In this document: piece after piece, positions 52,700-61,204 of the stretch | How the letters are laid out: each line of letters starts with the position of its first letter | Position numbering within the stretch: the stretch's first letter is position 1 | DNA from: Entomospira nematocerorum | GTDB lineage: Bacteria > Spirochaetota > Spirochaetia > WRBN01 | DNA length: 64,000 nt | Assembly: GCF_028748105.1 (NCBI RefSeq) | Contig: NZ_CP118168.1 | Location: 372,001 to 436,000 of the forward strand | Direction of reading: 5' to 3' | Translations under genes and position numbers: made by a program | The notes under the pieces: generated by a model | The model's database searches: none | Told to the model about the DNA's origin: nothing | What the model saw: the letters and a program-made list of their open reading frames with translations, nothing else

Positions 52700-52716
52700 T
52701 TGGCATGATTTTTGCA
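52700..52716 (+). promoter_or_regulatory. Sigma-54 (-24/-12) promoter of the group 2 sigma factor gene
   Basis: The sequence TTGGCATG, four bases, TTGCA matches the consensus YTGGCACG-N4-TTGCW at all but one position. The invariant GG (52702-52703) and GC (52714-52715) are exactly 10 nt apart. It lies 25 nt before the ATG at 52742. No convincing sigma-70 promoter is visible in the 153-nt gap. Confidence 0.75.
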
Positions 52717-52741
52717 TATACAATAAGTGGAGGATAAAACC

Positions 52742-53614
52742 ATGGATAAGGCTAAGAAAGTTTATCACTATGCGGATGATGAAGATGAAAATGCTCTCTC
52801 TCTCTACTTAAAAGAAATTAACACCATTGAACTGCTCACCAGAGAGGAGGAAGACAGGCTTGCTCGTGCGGCTAGAGATGGTGATGAAGACGCAAAAAAT
52901 AAACTCCTACAAGCTAACTTACGTTTTGTTGTCAATGTTGCAAAGAAATTCCAAAATCAAGGACTCCCTCTTGCAGATTTGATTAGCGAAGGCAATATCG
53001 GAATGATCCACGCCATTGAACGTTTCAATCCAGATCAAGGGTTTCACTTTATCTCTTACGCAGTATGGTGGATTAGACAAGCGATCATGAAGGCTTTAGG
53101 TGAAAAATCTCGATCAATTCGTCTACCTCAAAATCGTGCTAACGAACTAGTCCAAATTGAAAAAGCCCGTAAAATACTCCAAGCAAGTACTAATAAAGAA
53201 CCCACTCCTGAAGAGATTTCAAAGCTCGTTGGTCTTGATGTTACTATCATTCAATCTCTCCTTAATACATCTCGTGGTATTGCCAGTCTTGATTCCCCAG
53301 CAAGTACGGAGGCAGAAAGTAACTCTACATTAGGAGAATTTATTACAGATAACCGATATATTAGTCCAGAGTTAGAGCTAGAACAACATGAGTTAAATGT
53401 GGAGATTAATAAACTCCTATCAACGCTACCCACGAAAGAAGCAAAGGTTCTAGAGATGCGTTTTGGATTAAATAACCAGCGTGCGTTAAGCTTAAAAGAA
53501 GTAGGTGAACACTTTAATCTAACGAAAGAACGCATTCGTCAAATTGAAAAAAAAGCTTTACAGCGCCTATCTAAGCCTGCACAAAAGGCTGATTTAAGTA
53601 TCTTTGTTGCATAA
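52742..53614 (+). CDS. Group 2 sigma-70 factor (RpoS/short RpoD type)
   Basis: 290 residues from the ATG at 52742, eight nt behind GGAGG; the in-frame GTG at 52727 lies before that site. Region 1.2 (DENALSLYLKEINTIELLTREEE), 2.1-2.4 (LLQANLRFVVNVAKKF, LISEGNIGMIHAIERFN, FISYAVWWIRQAIMKAL), region 3, and region 4 with the helix-turn-helix LKEVGEHFNLTKERIRQIEKKALQRL. Region 1.1 is absent, so this is an alternative factor and not the main sigma. Size and promoter type resemble RpoS of Borrelia. It is convergent with dnaJ across a shared terminator. Confidence 0.9.
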   Translation: MDKAKKVYHYADDEDENALSLYLKEINTIELLTREEEDRLARAARDGDEDAKNKLLQANLRFVVNVAKKFQNQGLPLADLISEGNIGMIHAIERFNPDQGFHFISYAVWWIRQAIMKALGEKSRSIRLPQNRANELVQIEKARKILQASTNKEPTPEEISKLVGLDVTIIQSLLNTSRGIASLDSPASTEAESNSTLGEFITDNRYISPELELEQHELNVEINKLLSTLPTKEAKVLEMRFGLNNQRALSLKEVGEHFNLTKERIRQIEKKALQRLSKPAQKADLSIFVA

Positions 53615-53641
53615 GTAATTACATATTCTATCGATGTGAAA

Positions 53642-53674
53642 AAAAAACTGATAACATAATGTTATCAGTTTTTT
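53642..53674. terminator. Bidirectional terminator between the sigma factor gene and dnaJ
   Basis: A 14-bp perfect stem (53642-53655 with 53661-53674) and a 5-nt loop, with A and T tracts forming the outer stem, fit for both convergent genes. Confidence 0.92.
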
Positions 53675-53696
53675 AATAATATCTGATGCTTTTATT

Positions 53697-54800
53697 TTAA
53701 GAAAGATCTTTTAGCTTCATTGGGGATGGATTTTTATCAATTTTTAACTCTTTTGCCAACTCTTTCAATAGATCTTTTGCTTTTCCTGAAATATGCTTAG
53801 GCATCACTACTTTAAGTTTTACATACATATCTCCACGTCTTCCACTATTCATAATAGGAAGCCCCTTCTCTCTCAATCGCAGATCGGTATCATTTTGTGT
53901 TCCAGCCTCGATCTTAAGCTTAACTCTGACATCATCAATAGTACTAATAATGATTTCATCTCCTGTCATTAACTGAATGGGAGATATAGGGAGGACACAC
54001 CACAAGTTAGCTCCATGACGTTCAAAAATATCATGGGGTCTCACGCGTACAAAGACATATAAATCTCCACTTTGCGTACTTCCTTGGACAGCATTTCCCT
54101 TGCCAGCCACACGAAGACGCTGACCATCCTCAATACCGGCAGGAATGGTGATAAGGATCTCTTCCTGCTTCGGGATAACACCCTTTCCAGAACATTTGTC
54201 ACAAGGATGTTCAATAATTTGTCCACTGCCACCACAAGTAGAACAACTACTTGGAATAGTAAAAAACCCAGCTGATCTATTCACTTGACCTGTTCCATGA
54301 CAGGTTGTACAGGTTTTTCGTGATGATCCACTCTTTGCACCACTACCAGCACATCCGCCACAAGATACTTGGGTTGTGATCAAAATTTTCTGTTTAATAC
54401 CTGTTGCAACGTCCTTAAGATTAATCGTTAAATCATATCGTAAATCTCGTCCTTGAGTATTGGAACTGCCTCTTCTACTAGAACCACTTCCACCAAAAAA
54501 GGAGCTAAACATATCACCAAAAATATCACCAAAATCTTTAAATGCATTAGGATCGAAGCCGGCACCACCCATATTATTGACAGCATCAAATCCATATTGA
54601 TCGTAGGCTTGGCGCTTTTGAGCATCAAATAAAATTTCATAGGCTTCCGTTGCTTCCTTGAATTTAGCTTCTGCTTCTGGATTATCGGGATTTCTATCAG
54701 GATGGTACTTAACTGCAAGCTTACGGTATGCTCGCTTAATATCGTCCGATGAGGCGTTCTTTGGAATTTCTAATACTTCATAATAATCACGTTTTGCCAT
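53697..54800 (-). CDS. dnaJ: Chaperone DnaJ (Hsp40)
   Basis: 367 residues. J domain with HPD (YHPDRNPDNPEAE), a Gly/Phe-rich linker (residues of about 75-115), four zinc-binding CxxCxGxG-type repeats (CGGCAGSG, CTTCHGTG, CSTCGGSG, CDKCSGKG), then the two substrate-binding beta domains. It stimulates the DnaK ATPase. dnaK and grpE are not adjacent, so the gene is unlinked from the usual cluster. A sigma-32 or CIRCE motif is not visible upstream. Confidence 0.96.
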   Translation of the reverse strand: MAKRDYYEVLEIPKNASSDDIKRAYRKLAVKYHPDRNPDNPEAEAKFKEATEAYEILFDAQKRQAYDQYGFDAVNNMGGAGFDPNAFKDFGDIFGDMFSSFFGGSGSSRRGSSNTQGRDLRYDLTINLKDVATGIKQKILITTQVSCGGCAGSGAKSGSSRKTCTTCHGTGQVNRSAGFFTIPSSCSTCGGSGQIIEHPCDKCSGKGVIPKQEEILITIPAGIEDGQRLRVAGKGNAVQGSTQSGDLYVFVRVRPHDIFERHGANLWCVLPISPIQLMTGDEIIISTIDDVRVKLKIEAGTQNDTDLRLREKGLPIMNSGRRGDMYVKLKVVMPKHISGKAKDLLKELAKELKIDKNPSPMKLKDLS

Positions 54801-54900
54801 AACTTTCTGTTATTTCTCACTTCCTTCAATATAAATTTATCCTATTCCTTTCAATATACTCACTTTTACTAGAATTGTCATTAGTCATCTATAAAAAATT

Positions 54901-57129
54901 CTAACCACGCTCTCCTGCATCCACGAGGGCTCGCAGCTCCTCCGATACTAGCGTCTTCGTTAGGAGTGAGCGATCGGCCTCAACTGATTGCACGTACGTA
55001 AACAGATCCTCCGACAATAATGGCTTACTAAAGAAATACCCTTGGAATATATTACCCCCACGTTGTACCAAATATTGTAGCTGCTCCTCTGTCTCTACAT
55101 GCTCAATGACCATTGTCACTTTGAGATCATTACATATACTCATAATACCATTAAATATAGCAGCTACACGATGATCACGATGAGCTTCCTCACTAATAGC
55201 ACGATCAACCTTAAGCGTACTAATGTCAAAATTTTTCAAATATATTGCAGATCCGTGTCCAACACCAAAGTCGTCAATAGCTAGAGTAACCCCCATTTCA
55301 ACTAATCGAAGTAGCTGCTGTTGGACTAAACTGTTTACTGTCAACTCAACTGTCTCTACTATTTCAATTTCAAGTTGATGTGGATCTACATTATAGAATT
55401 CTAACGTATTCAAAATAAAGTCAGCTAGATAAGGGCTATTAATTTCTCTGGCAGAGAGATTGACTCCGACATGTACATCTAATAATCCTTGAGAGCGCCA
55501 CTCAGCAATCTGACGTACACTCTCTGTAATCACCCAATGTGATAGTTCATCCAAAAGATCATTTTCTTCAGCTATAGAGATAATGACTGCTGGAGAAATA
55601 AATCCATACACTGGATGCTTCCAACGAATTAATGCTTCAACGCCCATAACCTTACGCTCTAAAAAGTTAATTTTTGGCTGATACATAAGAAAAAATTGAC
55701 CTGCACGTAGAGCTACACGTAAGTCAGCACTGAGTATACGCGCAGCGGCTCCTACAACATCAGTTCTAATATTGAGAAAACTCTCTTCTACTACATAACG
55801 ATTCATAGAAAATTCTAGTAACTCTTTATGCCCTTGCTGATACTCATGATCTCGAATTTGACGACTCAAAACTAAAAACGGAGCGTAAACAAACATACTT
55901 ACCAATAAATTAACCACCTGCAAAATAGCTCCTGATAGGCTATCAGTACTCAAGTAGCCAGAAATAATCACCGGTGTATACCAGGAAACACTTGTACTGA
56001 TGGGAGCCACTAATCCAAAGGAAAAGGCCATATAGCTAATAAAAAGAGTTAGCATCGGGGCAATTAAAAATGGTAAGATGAAAATCGGATTAGCAATAAT
56101 GGGTAGTCCATAAAGTAAGAGCTTACTAATATTAAAAAAGACCGGAACTGTTGCCATTTGAATCGTACGATCATAATCAGTACGAATACGTAACCACCAA
56201 TAAGCTAAAACAAGCCCAAATAGTGCTCCTTCACCACCTATATATACAAAATGTGCAAAGAAAGTTCGACTAAAGATAAATTCATTGGGAGCAATAGTAA
56301 AAAAATTATAATGTGGTAATCCTGATAAAGCAAGGCGACTACCATTAATATCATTTAAAATCATGGTACCATCAATACCAAACAGCCAATAAATACTCTC
56401 AAGAAGAACATAGCGAAATGCATCACCTAATGATGATGGAACCGAACCTCTATGAAAATTATTATAGATATGACTAAAAAATCCCCCAAGATTCTTTAAG
56501 TCAATATACGATCGCAGAAAACGTAAAATAACAAAGATTAACAGTGTCGTCACCGCAGGCATGATAGTAGCGTAAACGCGTGATAAAACAGGGTTACTCA
56601 TGTCTGCATGAAGATCTTTTTCAAGAGGACGAATCGACGAAAGTGCTACAAATATACGTGATGCAATCAATGCGGTAATAACAGCAATAAAGACATCTGC
56701 CGGGAATCTCTGAAATCCATCGCCATATACCATATTTCTATCAGAAACGATAAAGATTAAGTAAGCTGTGACAGAAATAATCATACTCAAAAAAGATCGA
56801 TAACGAGACATTCCTACAAGCGAAGCCTGGTTAAAAGACTCTGCTAAAATGTAAGATATTCCCATAACAAAGCTAATACAGTTAATGACCCAAACCGCAT
56901 TGACAATTTGATAAATGTCTCGATCCTTAATATCAAAGGTATTCCGCATCCATATTTGATAAGGAATATAGGGAAAATTAAGTAATAGCAAAATAATACT
57001 AGAGACAATCAACAACGGAATAGTTAACTCGAATCCTTGCTGAATCGACTTTAAATAGCGATTACGCTGCAGGGTTCCAACGATGAAGACTATTTTATCC
57101 ATTAGATTAATTTTTTTTATCCACATCAT
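54901..57129 (-). CDS. PTS EIIC-like membrane domain fused to an EAL c-di-GMP phosphodiesterase
   Basis: 742 residues. The first 435 or so resemble the EIIC permease of the lactose/cellobiose PTS family, with about 8-10 helices and the segment RTIQMATVPVFFNISKLLLYGLPIIANPIF. From about 465 an EAL domain follows. It keeps the residues needed for catalysis: VEALIRWKHP near 497, VNLSAREI, IVETVE, AIDDFGVGHGS, LKVDRA, IEHVETEEQ and QGYFFSKPL. No EIIA, EIIB or HPr phosphorylation site is seen, so the permease part is probably a sugar sensor that sets c-di-GMP levels and hence motility. Stands alone. Start ATG with GAGATG; the first two methionines are both possible. Confidence 0.85.
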   Translation of the reverse strand: MMWIKKINLMDKIVFIVGTLQRNRYLKSIQQGFELTIPLLIVSSIILLLLNFPYIPYQIWMRNTFDIKDRDIYQIVNAVWVINCISFVMGISYILAESFNQASLVGMSRYRSFLSMIISVTAYLIFIVSDRNMVYGDGFQRFPADVFIAVITALIASRIFVALSSIRPLEKDLHADMSNPVLSRVYATIMPAVTTLLIFVILRFLRSYIDLKNLGGFFSHIYNNFHRGSVPSSLGDAFRYVLLESIYWLFGIDGTMILNDINGSRLALSGLPHYNFFTIAPNEFIFSRTFFAHFVYIGGEGALFGLVLAYWWLRIRTDYDRTIQMATVPVFFNISKLLLYGLPIIANPIFILPFLIAPMLTLFISYMAFSFGLVAPISTSVSWYTPVIISGYLSTDSLSGAILQVVNLLVSMFVYAPFLVLSRQIRDHEYQQGHKELLEFSMNRYVVEESFLNIRTDVVGAAARILSADLRVALRAGQFFLMYQPKINFLERKVMGVEALIRWKHPVYGFISPAVIISIAEENDLLDELSHWVITESVRQIAEWRSQGLLDVHVGVNLSAREINSPYLADFILNTLEFYNVDPHQLEIEIVETVELTVNSLVQQQLLRLVEMGVTLAIDDFGVGHGSAIYLKNFDISTLKVDRAISEEAHRDHRVAAIFNGIMSICNDLKVTMVIEHVETEEQLQYLVQRGGNIFQGYFFSKPLLSEDLFTYVQSVEADRSLLTKTLVSEELRALVDAGERG

Positions 57130-57256
57130 CTCATCTCTACTCTATATTTTTTTATCTAGTAATCATGTGCCATGCCTAATCTATGCTACACTCTTTTCCG
57201 GTACATGTGTTTTTTTCAGTATACGAGTTTTCCTAGATTGTGACAAGCCAAGATAC

Positions 57257-59182
57257 TTATTTATCTTTATTTTTTTCCTTGAGTTTTACCTTCGAAATAA
57301 CTTTGGCCTTTAGTCTTACTCCTTGCGTATTGCTACCCTTAATTAGATAATCAGATGTATGAAAACTCTCATCTTCGCGTAGAAGTGATGTTTCTTTATA
57401 GATAGGTGTAATTTGCCAATTTTCACCAATAAAGAAGTTCATTAATTGACCTTGAGCAGGCAAAAGAGGGCCATAGTTTTTTCCTAGCATCCATTGATTC
57501 ACGCGAAACCGCTTTAAATAAGCATACCCATTTTCTTTATGTTTATAGATAATATTAAAAATTTGTTCTGCCATTTTTGCTTTATCAAATACAGTAATGT
57601 ATAAGACTTTTTTGCCAATAAAGAGTTTCTTAGGTAGTTCAATTGTTCGATATAGCGTATCTGCAGCAACATAAAAAACCCTATCATACTCAGAGCAATC
57701 TGCAATAATCTCCCCTGAGGTTAAATCCGTTCCTAAGTATCCCTCTTTCTCGTCATAGCGCAATTTTAAATTGCGTAAAGCCACAGCCTTGTACTCAATA
57801 CGATCCAGAGATGTAATCTCTGTTTTTCGTGGACTTTGTGCACTCTCAGCTCGAAGCAGCGTCTCCAAGTAATCTATAGCATATCCAACTAAATTCTTCA
57901 AATATCCAGCAATAACCCGTAATCGCTTTTGCATAGTTGTGAGTTCTTTCTGATTTTTTTCAATATCAAAAAGACTGATTCTTCGAATAGGAATTTGTAA
58001 AAGACGCTCGACATCATCATCTGTGAGTTCTCCTTCATACTCTGTTCCAGAAAAAGGCTTAAACCCTTGATGTACATGCTCCTGCATTTCCTTTACTGTT
58101 CTCAAATCTTCGATTTTTTTGTATATCTTCTCCTCTATAAAAATTCGTTCTAATGTGCGTACACGAATTTTATTAAGTAGTTCACGCTCTTCCACCTCAA
58201 GTTCTTGCTTTAAAAGTTCTTGAATATGTACGGCATGGTAGTCTATGACCTCACTCACGGTCATAACCCTAGGCTTCCGATCAACAATTAATAAGCAATG
58301 GACATGATGCGTGACCTCACACTTTGTAAAGGCATATAAAGCTGGAACTACATCATCAGCATGTACGCCACGTGGTAGCTCTATCTCTATCTCCACTGCA
58401 CCTGAAGTATAATCACTAATGGAACCAATTTTAAGTTTTCCTTTACGCGTAGCATCCTCAATACTACTAATGAGTGACTCACAGGTTGTACCAAAAGCTA
58501 GCTCACGCACAACAATACGCTTATTATCTGTAATATCAAGTCGAGCACGAGAGATAATCTTCCCCAAGCCATCTTTGTAATCACTCACATCAATGAGTCC
58601 GCCTGTCAAAAAATCTGGATAAAGCTCAAATTTCTCTCCACGCAAAGCACTGTGAACTGCCTGAATCACCTCGGTTAAATTATGCGGTAAAATACGCGTA
58701 CTCATACCAACGGCAATACCCTCCGCACCAAGTACAAGTGCCAAAGGAATTTTTGCCGGTAGCGTTGCCGGTTCTTTCATTTTTCCATCATAGCTTGGCG
58801 TAAATTCGGTAATCTCATCTTTGAAAAGAATTTCTTTTGCAAAAGGCCTCAGTGCACACTCAATATAACGAGCAGCGGCGGCACTATCTCCAGTAAAAAT
58901 ATTACCAAAATTCCCCTGCTTTTCTATAAAGAGATCTTTATTAGCAAGAGTAACAAGTGCCTCATAAATAGAGGCATCTCCATGAGGATGTAAAAACATC
59001 GTCTGACCAATTACCGCAGCAACTTTATGCGTTGTACCATCGTCCATACGATATAGGGTATAAAGGATACGTCGTTGAACTGGTTTTAATCCGTCTTTAA
59101 TATCTGGAATAGCCCGATCTTTAATAACATAGGAGGCATACTCTAAAAAATTTTGATCAAATATTTCCTTAATTTGCGCCAT
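57257..59182 (-). CDS. parC: DNA topoisomerase IV subunit A (ParC)
   Basis: 641 residues. Type IIA breakage-rejoining domain: YASYVIKDRAIPDIKDGLKPVQRRIL, HPHGDASIYEALV, and the active-site tyrosine in AAARYIECAL. The C-terminal part is short and lacks the GyrA-box beta-pinwheel repeats, which argues for ParC over GyrA; the size matches spirochaete ParC. parE is not adjacent in the window. The lysine-rich C-terminus (VKLKEKNKDK) may bind DNA. ATG with no Shine-Dalgarno; a promoter ends 8 nt upstream. Confidence 0.88.
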   Translation of the reverse strand: MAQIKEIFDQNFLEYASYVIKDRAIPDIKDGLKPVQRRILYTLYRMDDGTTHKVAAVIGQTMFLHPHGDASIYEALVTLANKDLFIEKQGNFGNIFTGDSAAAARYIECALRPFAKEILFKDEITEFTPSYDGKMKEPATLPAKIPLALVLGAEGIAVGMSTRILPHNLTEVIQAVHSALRGEKFELYPDFLTGGLIDVSDYKDGLGKIISRARLDITDNKRIVVRELAFGTTCESLISSIEDATRKGKLKIGSISDYTSGAVEIEIELPRGVHADDVVPALYAFTKCEVTHHVHCLLIVDRKPRVMTVSEVIDYHAVHIQELLKQELEVEERELLNKIRVRTLERIFIEEKIYKKIEDLRTVKEMQEHVHQGFKPFSGTEYEGELTDDDVERLLQIPIRRISLFDIEKNQKELTTMQKRLRVIAGYLKNLVGYAIDYLETLLRAESAQSPRKTEITSLDRIEYKAVALRNLKLRYDEKEGYLGTDLTSGEIIADCSEYDRVFYVAADTLYRTIELPKKLFIGKKVLYITVFDKAKMAEQIFNIIYKHKENGYAYLKRFRVNQWMLGKNYGPLLPAQGQLMNFFIGENWQITPIYKETSLLREDESFHTSDYLIKGSNTQGVRLKAKVISKVKLKEKNKDK

Positions 59183-59190
59183 ATGCTTCT

Positions 59191-59219
59191 ACTATAGAGA
59201 TTCATAGAAGCTTTGTAAA
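59191..59219 (-). promoter_or_regulatory. Promoter of parC, predicting a leaderless mRNA
   Basis: Minus strand TTTACA (59214-59219), 17 nt, TATAGT (59191-59196). The -10 box ends 8 nt before the ATG at 59182, so at most one or two bases precede it in the mRNA. Confidence 0.7.
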
Positions 59220-59265
59220 GAGGGTTATCACCACTTATATAGCATTTACTTGAACTATGAGACTC

Positions 59266-59294
59266 TTTACAGATCCTATAAAATTAGCTAAAAT
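59266..59294 (+). promoter_or_regulatory. Promoter of prfA with a very short leader
   Basis: TTTACA (59266-59271), 17 nt, TAAAAT (59289-59294). The -10 box ends 10 nt before the ATG at 59305, leaving about 3-4 nt of leader. It overlaps the upstream in-frame ATG at 59257, which is therefore not the start. Confidence 0.6.
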
Positions 59295-59304
59295 AGAAGT
59301 ACCT

Positions 59305-60387
59305 ATGCAAAATTTAGAACAAAAACTAAAACCATTTATTATTCAACATGACGAAGTAAGTAAGCTCCTTAGCGATCCTGAAGTAGTCAAAGACATGAAT
59401 CGTTATCGTAAACTGAGTCAAGAATTTGCTCGGCTGGAAAACATTCTCTCCACGTATCGATCCTATGAAGAAACATTGCATGCTATCGAAAAAAATCGTG
59501 CTTACATAAAGGAAGAAAATGATCACGAGCTCCGAACTCTTGCAGAAGAAGAGCTCAAGGAGTCAGAAGAAGCTCTTGCACTAGCAGAAAAGGCACTGAC
59601 TCTCATGCTCATTCCGCCAGATCCTCTCGACGGGAAAAATGTTATCATGGAAATTCGTGCTGGTACAGGAGGCGAAGAGGCAGGACTTTTTGCCGCCGAT
59701 CTCTATCGCATGTATAGTCGTTATGCTGAACGACAAGGCTGGACATTTGAACTACTTGATATCAACGAGACAACCATTGGTGGGTATCGAGAAGTTGTTG
59801 TAGAGATTTCTGGATCTGGTGTCTATGGAAAATTACGCTATGAATCTGGTGCACATCGAGTACAACGTATTCCAGTGACAGAAAGTAGTGGGCGTATTCA
59901 AACATCAGCTGCAACCGTTGCCGTTCTTCCAGAAGCAGAAGAAGCCGATATTGTCATCCGAAAAGAAGATCTTCGCATCGACACCTATCGTGCTAGTGGT
60001 GCTGGTGGACAGCATATTAATAAGACAGACTCTGCTGTGCGTATCACGCACCTTCCCACCGGAGTTGTTGTTGCGATGCAAGATAGTCGTAGTCAAATTA
60101 AAAATCGTGAAAAAGCAATGAATGTCTTACGTAGTCGGCTACTTGAGGCCGAACAAGCCAAGAATGCCTCTACTCGCGCTGATGCACGTAAGAGTCAAGT
60201 GGGATCCGGTGATCGCTCAGAGCGTATTCGCACATATAACTATCCACAAGGGCGTGTTACCGATCATCGTATTGGTCTGACCCTCTATAAATTAGACAAA
60301 ATTATGGATGGTGATTTAACTGATCTGATTGATCCCCTTCTTCTTGCTGCGAGCGGAGAGGAATTCTCCACAAATAGTGAAGAGTAA
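59305..60387 (+). CDS. prfA: Peptide chain release factor 1
   Basis: 360 residues from the ATG at 59305, exactly the length of E. coli RF1. The frame can be extended to 59257, but that part overlaps the promoter. Domain 2 carries the stop-codon reading region, and the catalytic GGQ lies near residue 233 (ASGAGGQHINKTDSAVRI). EIRAGTGGEEAGLFAADLYRMY and DRSERIRTYNYPQGRVTDHRIG are family signatures. It ends translation at UAA and UAG. hemK/prmC is not next to it; a membrane protein gene follows. Confidence 0.96.
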   Translation: MQNLEQKLKPFIIQHDEVSKLLSDPEVVKDMNRYRKLSQEFARLENILSTYRSYEETLHAIEKNRAYIKEENDHELRTLAEEELKESEEALALAEKALTLMLIPPDPLDGKNVIMEIRAGTGGEEAGLFAADLYRMYSRYAERQGWTFELLDINETTIGGYREVVVEISGSGVYGKLRYESGAHRVQRIPVTESSGRIQTSAATVAVLPEAEEADIVIRKEDLRIDTYRASGAGGQHINKTDSAVRITHLPTGVVVAMQDSRSQIKNREKAMNVLRSRLLEAEQAKNASTRADARKSQVGSGDRSERIRTYNYPQGRVTDHRIGLTLYKLDKIMDGDLTDLIDPLLLAASGEEFSTNSEE

Positions 60388-60393
60388 CTTGCT

Positions 60394-60449
60394 AAAACTC
60401 CTATTTTTATCCAAAACATCATCATTATCTCTAGTAAGATAGGAGTTTT
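60394..60449 (+). promoter_or_regulatory. Long-range hairpin that would mask the ribosome-binding site of the next gene
   Basis: 11-bp arms (60394-60404 and 60439-60449) with a 34-nt loop lie between prfA and the ATG at 60451. The right arm contains AGGAG (60441-60445), the ribosome-binding site of that gene. The right arm ends in TTTTT, so it could also serve as a weak terminator of prfA. Confidence 0.6.
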
Positions 60450-60450
60450 T

Positions 60451-61203
60451 ATGCAGTTCTTTAGTAAAACTTATTTATCTCAAAACCAATTTTATGATAC
60501 CCTCGATAAAAGACGACTACATGCTATCCTTAGCGCAAAGAGAAAATCAAAGCTGGCCTTACTTCTTTCTTTTATTGCTATGCTAGCCGTCTCTCTCATT
60601 GTTCTCTTTTTACTTGCTGGTTTAACAGCACTGCTAGTTCATTTTCTAATAAAGAATATCCCTCAAGTTCGTCAAATTTATGAATTTTTAGGTGCTCGAA
60701 TTTTTGGAACAATTCTGCTTATCGGGATATCTCGCACTGCTTTTATGATTGTTGACAATCTAATTAATAAACAAAAATCTTACATGAAGACAATCGATCA
60801 ACAATTTCGTCAAAAAGAACATATCCATTTATCCCCTTACGAGCATTTTGCATATACACGCTGGGTTTATCGTCAACTAAAAGAAACAGTCGAACTCTTC
60901 ACAAATCTTGCTAAAATTAGTGATAATCATAGTATTATCATTGAGCTACATAAAAGAGATCCCTTTCAACAGCTCAGCCCATTGTTAGTCAGCGAATTGC
61001 AATCTCTTCATACTCGTTTAAAAAGAGAAAAATTGGGTAAACTTATTCAGCACGAACTACAGGCCTACCATCAAGAAAATTCATGTTTAGTGATAGCTGT
61101 CTTAACAACTGCGAAAAAGCAAGAATCAATCTATGCAAAAGAATCAACGCTAAAAATAGATATTTATCATTATCTACAGATTAAGCAACTTCTCACACTT
61201 TAA
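60451..61203 (+). CDS. Membrane protein of unknown function
   Basis: 250 residues. Two hydrophobic helices (residues of about 34-70 and 80-103: LALLLSFIAMLAVSLIVLFLLAGL and ARIFGTILLIGISRTAFMIV) precede a soluble, mainly helical cytoplasmic part of 145 residues (HLSPYEHFAYTRWVYRQLKETVELFTNLAKI, LLVSELQSLHTRLKREKLGKLI). No known family recognised. AGGAG five nt before the ATG lies in a hairpin arm. Only one base separates its stop codon from that of the convergent TPR gene. Confidence 0.7.
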   Translation: MQFFSKTYLSQNQFYDTLDKRRLHAILSAKRKSKLALLLSFIAMLAVSLIVLFLLAGLTALLVHFLIKNIPQVRQIYEFLGARIFGTILLIGISRTAFMIVDNLINKQKSYMKTIDQQFRQKEHIHLSPYEHFAYTRWVYRQLKETVELFTNLAKISDNHSIIIELHKRDPFQQLSPLLVSELQSLHTRLKREKLGKLIQHELQAYHQENSCLVIAVLTTAKKQESIYAKESTLKIDIYHYLQIKQLLTL

Positions 61204-61204
61204 A

